Below are positions 5,878-6,864 of a stretch of 6,864 nucleotides of DNA, one piece after another. The position numbers were made by a program, and so were the translations under genes. The notes under the pieces were generated by a model. That model searched no databases, was not told the origin of the DNA, and worked only from the letters and a program-made list of their open reading frames with translations. Source of the DNA: Gammaproteobacteria bacterium (GTDB lineage Bacteria; Pseudomonadota; Gammaproteobacteria; Steroidobacterales; SZUA-146); assembly GCA_003228965.1 (NCBI GenBank), contig QIGP01000328.1, positions 1 to 6,864 on the forward strand, in the 5' to 3' direction. Numbering within the stretch: position 1 is the stretch's first letter; each line of letters starts with the position of its first letter.

Positions 5878-6864
5878 ATGACCTACCCACTCCCAACTTG
5901 TTCCAGGCAAGGACTACGCTACGCCCTTGTTTCCGCCTTCCTTTTACTTGCAAACGGATGTACTCACCAGTCACCGCCCAGCCCCGGGGGTGAAAGCGTA
6001 GTCATCTCAATCGTTGGCACCAACGACGTCCACGGACAGTTAGTTGCTCAACCTCGACGCGGTGGTCTGGCCGTGTTTTCTGGTTACGTTAACGCGCTCC
6101 GGGCTGAACGGTCTGAGGACAACGGTGGCGTACTTCTGATTGACGCCGGAGACATGTGGCAAGGAACACTTGAGTCCAATCTGTCAGAAGGCGCTGTCAT
6201 GGTCGAGGCGTACAACGCGTTAGGCTATACGGCCGCAACTATTGGCAACCACGAGTTTGACTTTGGCCCGGTAGGCGAACGCTCAACACCCGACGGTGCA
6301 AATACAGATGCTCGTGGCGCGCTTAAAGCCCGGGCCACAGAAGCTAATTTCCCATTGCTCGCAGCCAATCTCATTGACATCAACACGAATCAACCTGTGA
6401 ATTGGCCGAACGTTAAACCCTCAACGCTTGTCGAAGTCGCCGGTATAAAAGTGGGCGTTATAGGCGTGATGACCTATGGGGCGTTAGGCGCAACCATTGC
6501 TGCTAACGTACGCGGTCTTCGCGTAGCGCCTCTGGCCGATTCTATTGCCGCTGAAGCCCACAAGCTACGCGCTCGCGGCGCAGCTGTCGTTATTGTCACC
6601 GCACATGCTGGCGGAAGCTGTACGAATTTTGACGACCCTAACGATTTGTCGTCGTGCGATCTTGACGATGAAATCATACAAGTGGCTCTCGCGCTCCCAA
6701 ACGGACTGGTTGATCAGATCATCGCGGGTCACCACCATCGTGGAATTGCCCATTTTGTCAACGACATTGCTGTCACTGCGAGTTTTTCAAGTACTCGCAG
6801 TTTTGGGCGGGTAGACTTCAATATTAACAAAGCCAGCAAGACTATCGAAAACCGCAAAATCTTC
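5878..6864 (+). CDS. Lipoprotein metallophosphatase / 5'-nucleotidase (UshA-like), N-terminal part (cut by window edge)
   Basis: The frame is open for 329 codons to the right edge. It encodes the catalytic domain of the bifunctional 5'-nucleotidase / 2',3'-cyclic phosphodiesterase family, which dephosphorylates extracytoplasmic nucleotides. The metallophosphoesterase motifs appear in order: NDVHGQL with D50 and H52, DAGDMWQG with D92, GNHEFDFG (123-130) with N124 and H125, TAHAGG with H243, and GHHHRG with H285 and H287. The signal peptide ends in LANGC with C28 likely lipidated. Asn at -2 and Ala at -3 make the lipobox weaker than usual. A short Ser/Pro/Gly linker (32-38) follows. C248 and C260 in the loop after TAHAGG could form a disulphide. 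AGGGA lies 7 nt before the ATG. The C-terminal substrate-specificity domain is expected beyond the window. It has its own extended -10 promoter, so it is probably not co-transcribed with the membrane protein upstream. Confidence 0.92.
   Translation, partial: MTYPLPTCSRQGLRYALVSAFLLLANGCTHQSPPSPGGESVVISIVGTNDVHGQLVAQPRRGGLAVFSGYVNALRAERSEDNGGVLLIDAGDMWQGTLESNLSEGAVMVEAYNALGYTAATIGNHEFDFGPVGERSTPDGANTDARGALKARATEANFPLLAANLIDINTNQPVNWPNVKPSTLVEVAGIKVGVIGVMTYGALGATIAANVRGLRVAPLADSIAAEAHKLRARGAAVVIVTAHAGGSCTNFDDPNDLSSCDLDDEIIQVALALPNGLVDQIIAGHHHRGIAHFVNDIAVTASFSSTRSFGRVDFNINKASKTIENRKIF

Noticed and set aside
5678..5974. Minus-strand 98-codon frame across the promoter and the start of the nucleotidase gene
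   Set aside because: It covers the extended -10 promoter and the well-supported signal peptide region, and shows no domain features.
6474..6814. Open frames within the metallophosphatase region on both strands
   Set aside because: They lie inside the continuous 329-codon frame that carries all the metallophosphoesterase motifs.

Overview
The window reads as ordinary chromosomal DNA of a Gram-negative bacterium, most likely a gammaproteobacterium. It carries an Hsp15 (HslR) gene, a Kbl/Tdh pair whose recalled E. coli counterparts align almost residue for residue at the key sites, and two lipoproteins with signals for outer-membrane sorting. I see no phage, IS element, CRISPR array, tRNA or rRNA. 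Species cannot be fixed from the sequence alone.

Layout. On the minus strand, hslR (1209-805) is followed by the 5' third or less of a proline-catabolic putA (709 to beyond the left edge). Divergent from hslR, with 60 bp between the start codons, runs a plus-strand series: kbl (1270-2469), tdh (2578-3606) and a lipoprotein M48 metalloprotease with TPR repeats (3631-5184). A strong intrinsic terminator closes this series at 5200-5230. Next come a short gap with a 16-bp perfect palindrome, a small four-helix membrane protein of unknown function (5336-5758), an extended -10 promoter, and a lipoprotein metallophosphatase/5'-nucleotidase (5878 to beyond the right edge).

Function. Tdh oxidises L-threonine to 2-amino-3-ketobutyrate, and Kbl cleaves that with CoA to glycine and acetyl-CoA. 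PutA oxidises proline to glutamate. The left half is therefore largely amino-acid catabolism, with a stress-linked ribosome-recycling protein between the units. The right half is cell-envelope work: a BepA-like quality-control protease and a surface or periplasmic nucleotide-scavenging phosphatase.

Three neighbouring genes (hslR, kbl, tdh) appear to use non-ATG starts (GTG, GTG, TTG). In each case the choice rests on a well-placed ribosome binding site and a match to the family's N-terminus. I found no convincing new biological system. The items most worth checking are the GACTTA repeat cluster before tdh, the palindrome before the unknown membrane protein, that protein itself, and the M48 protease gene trailing the threonine operon.
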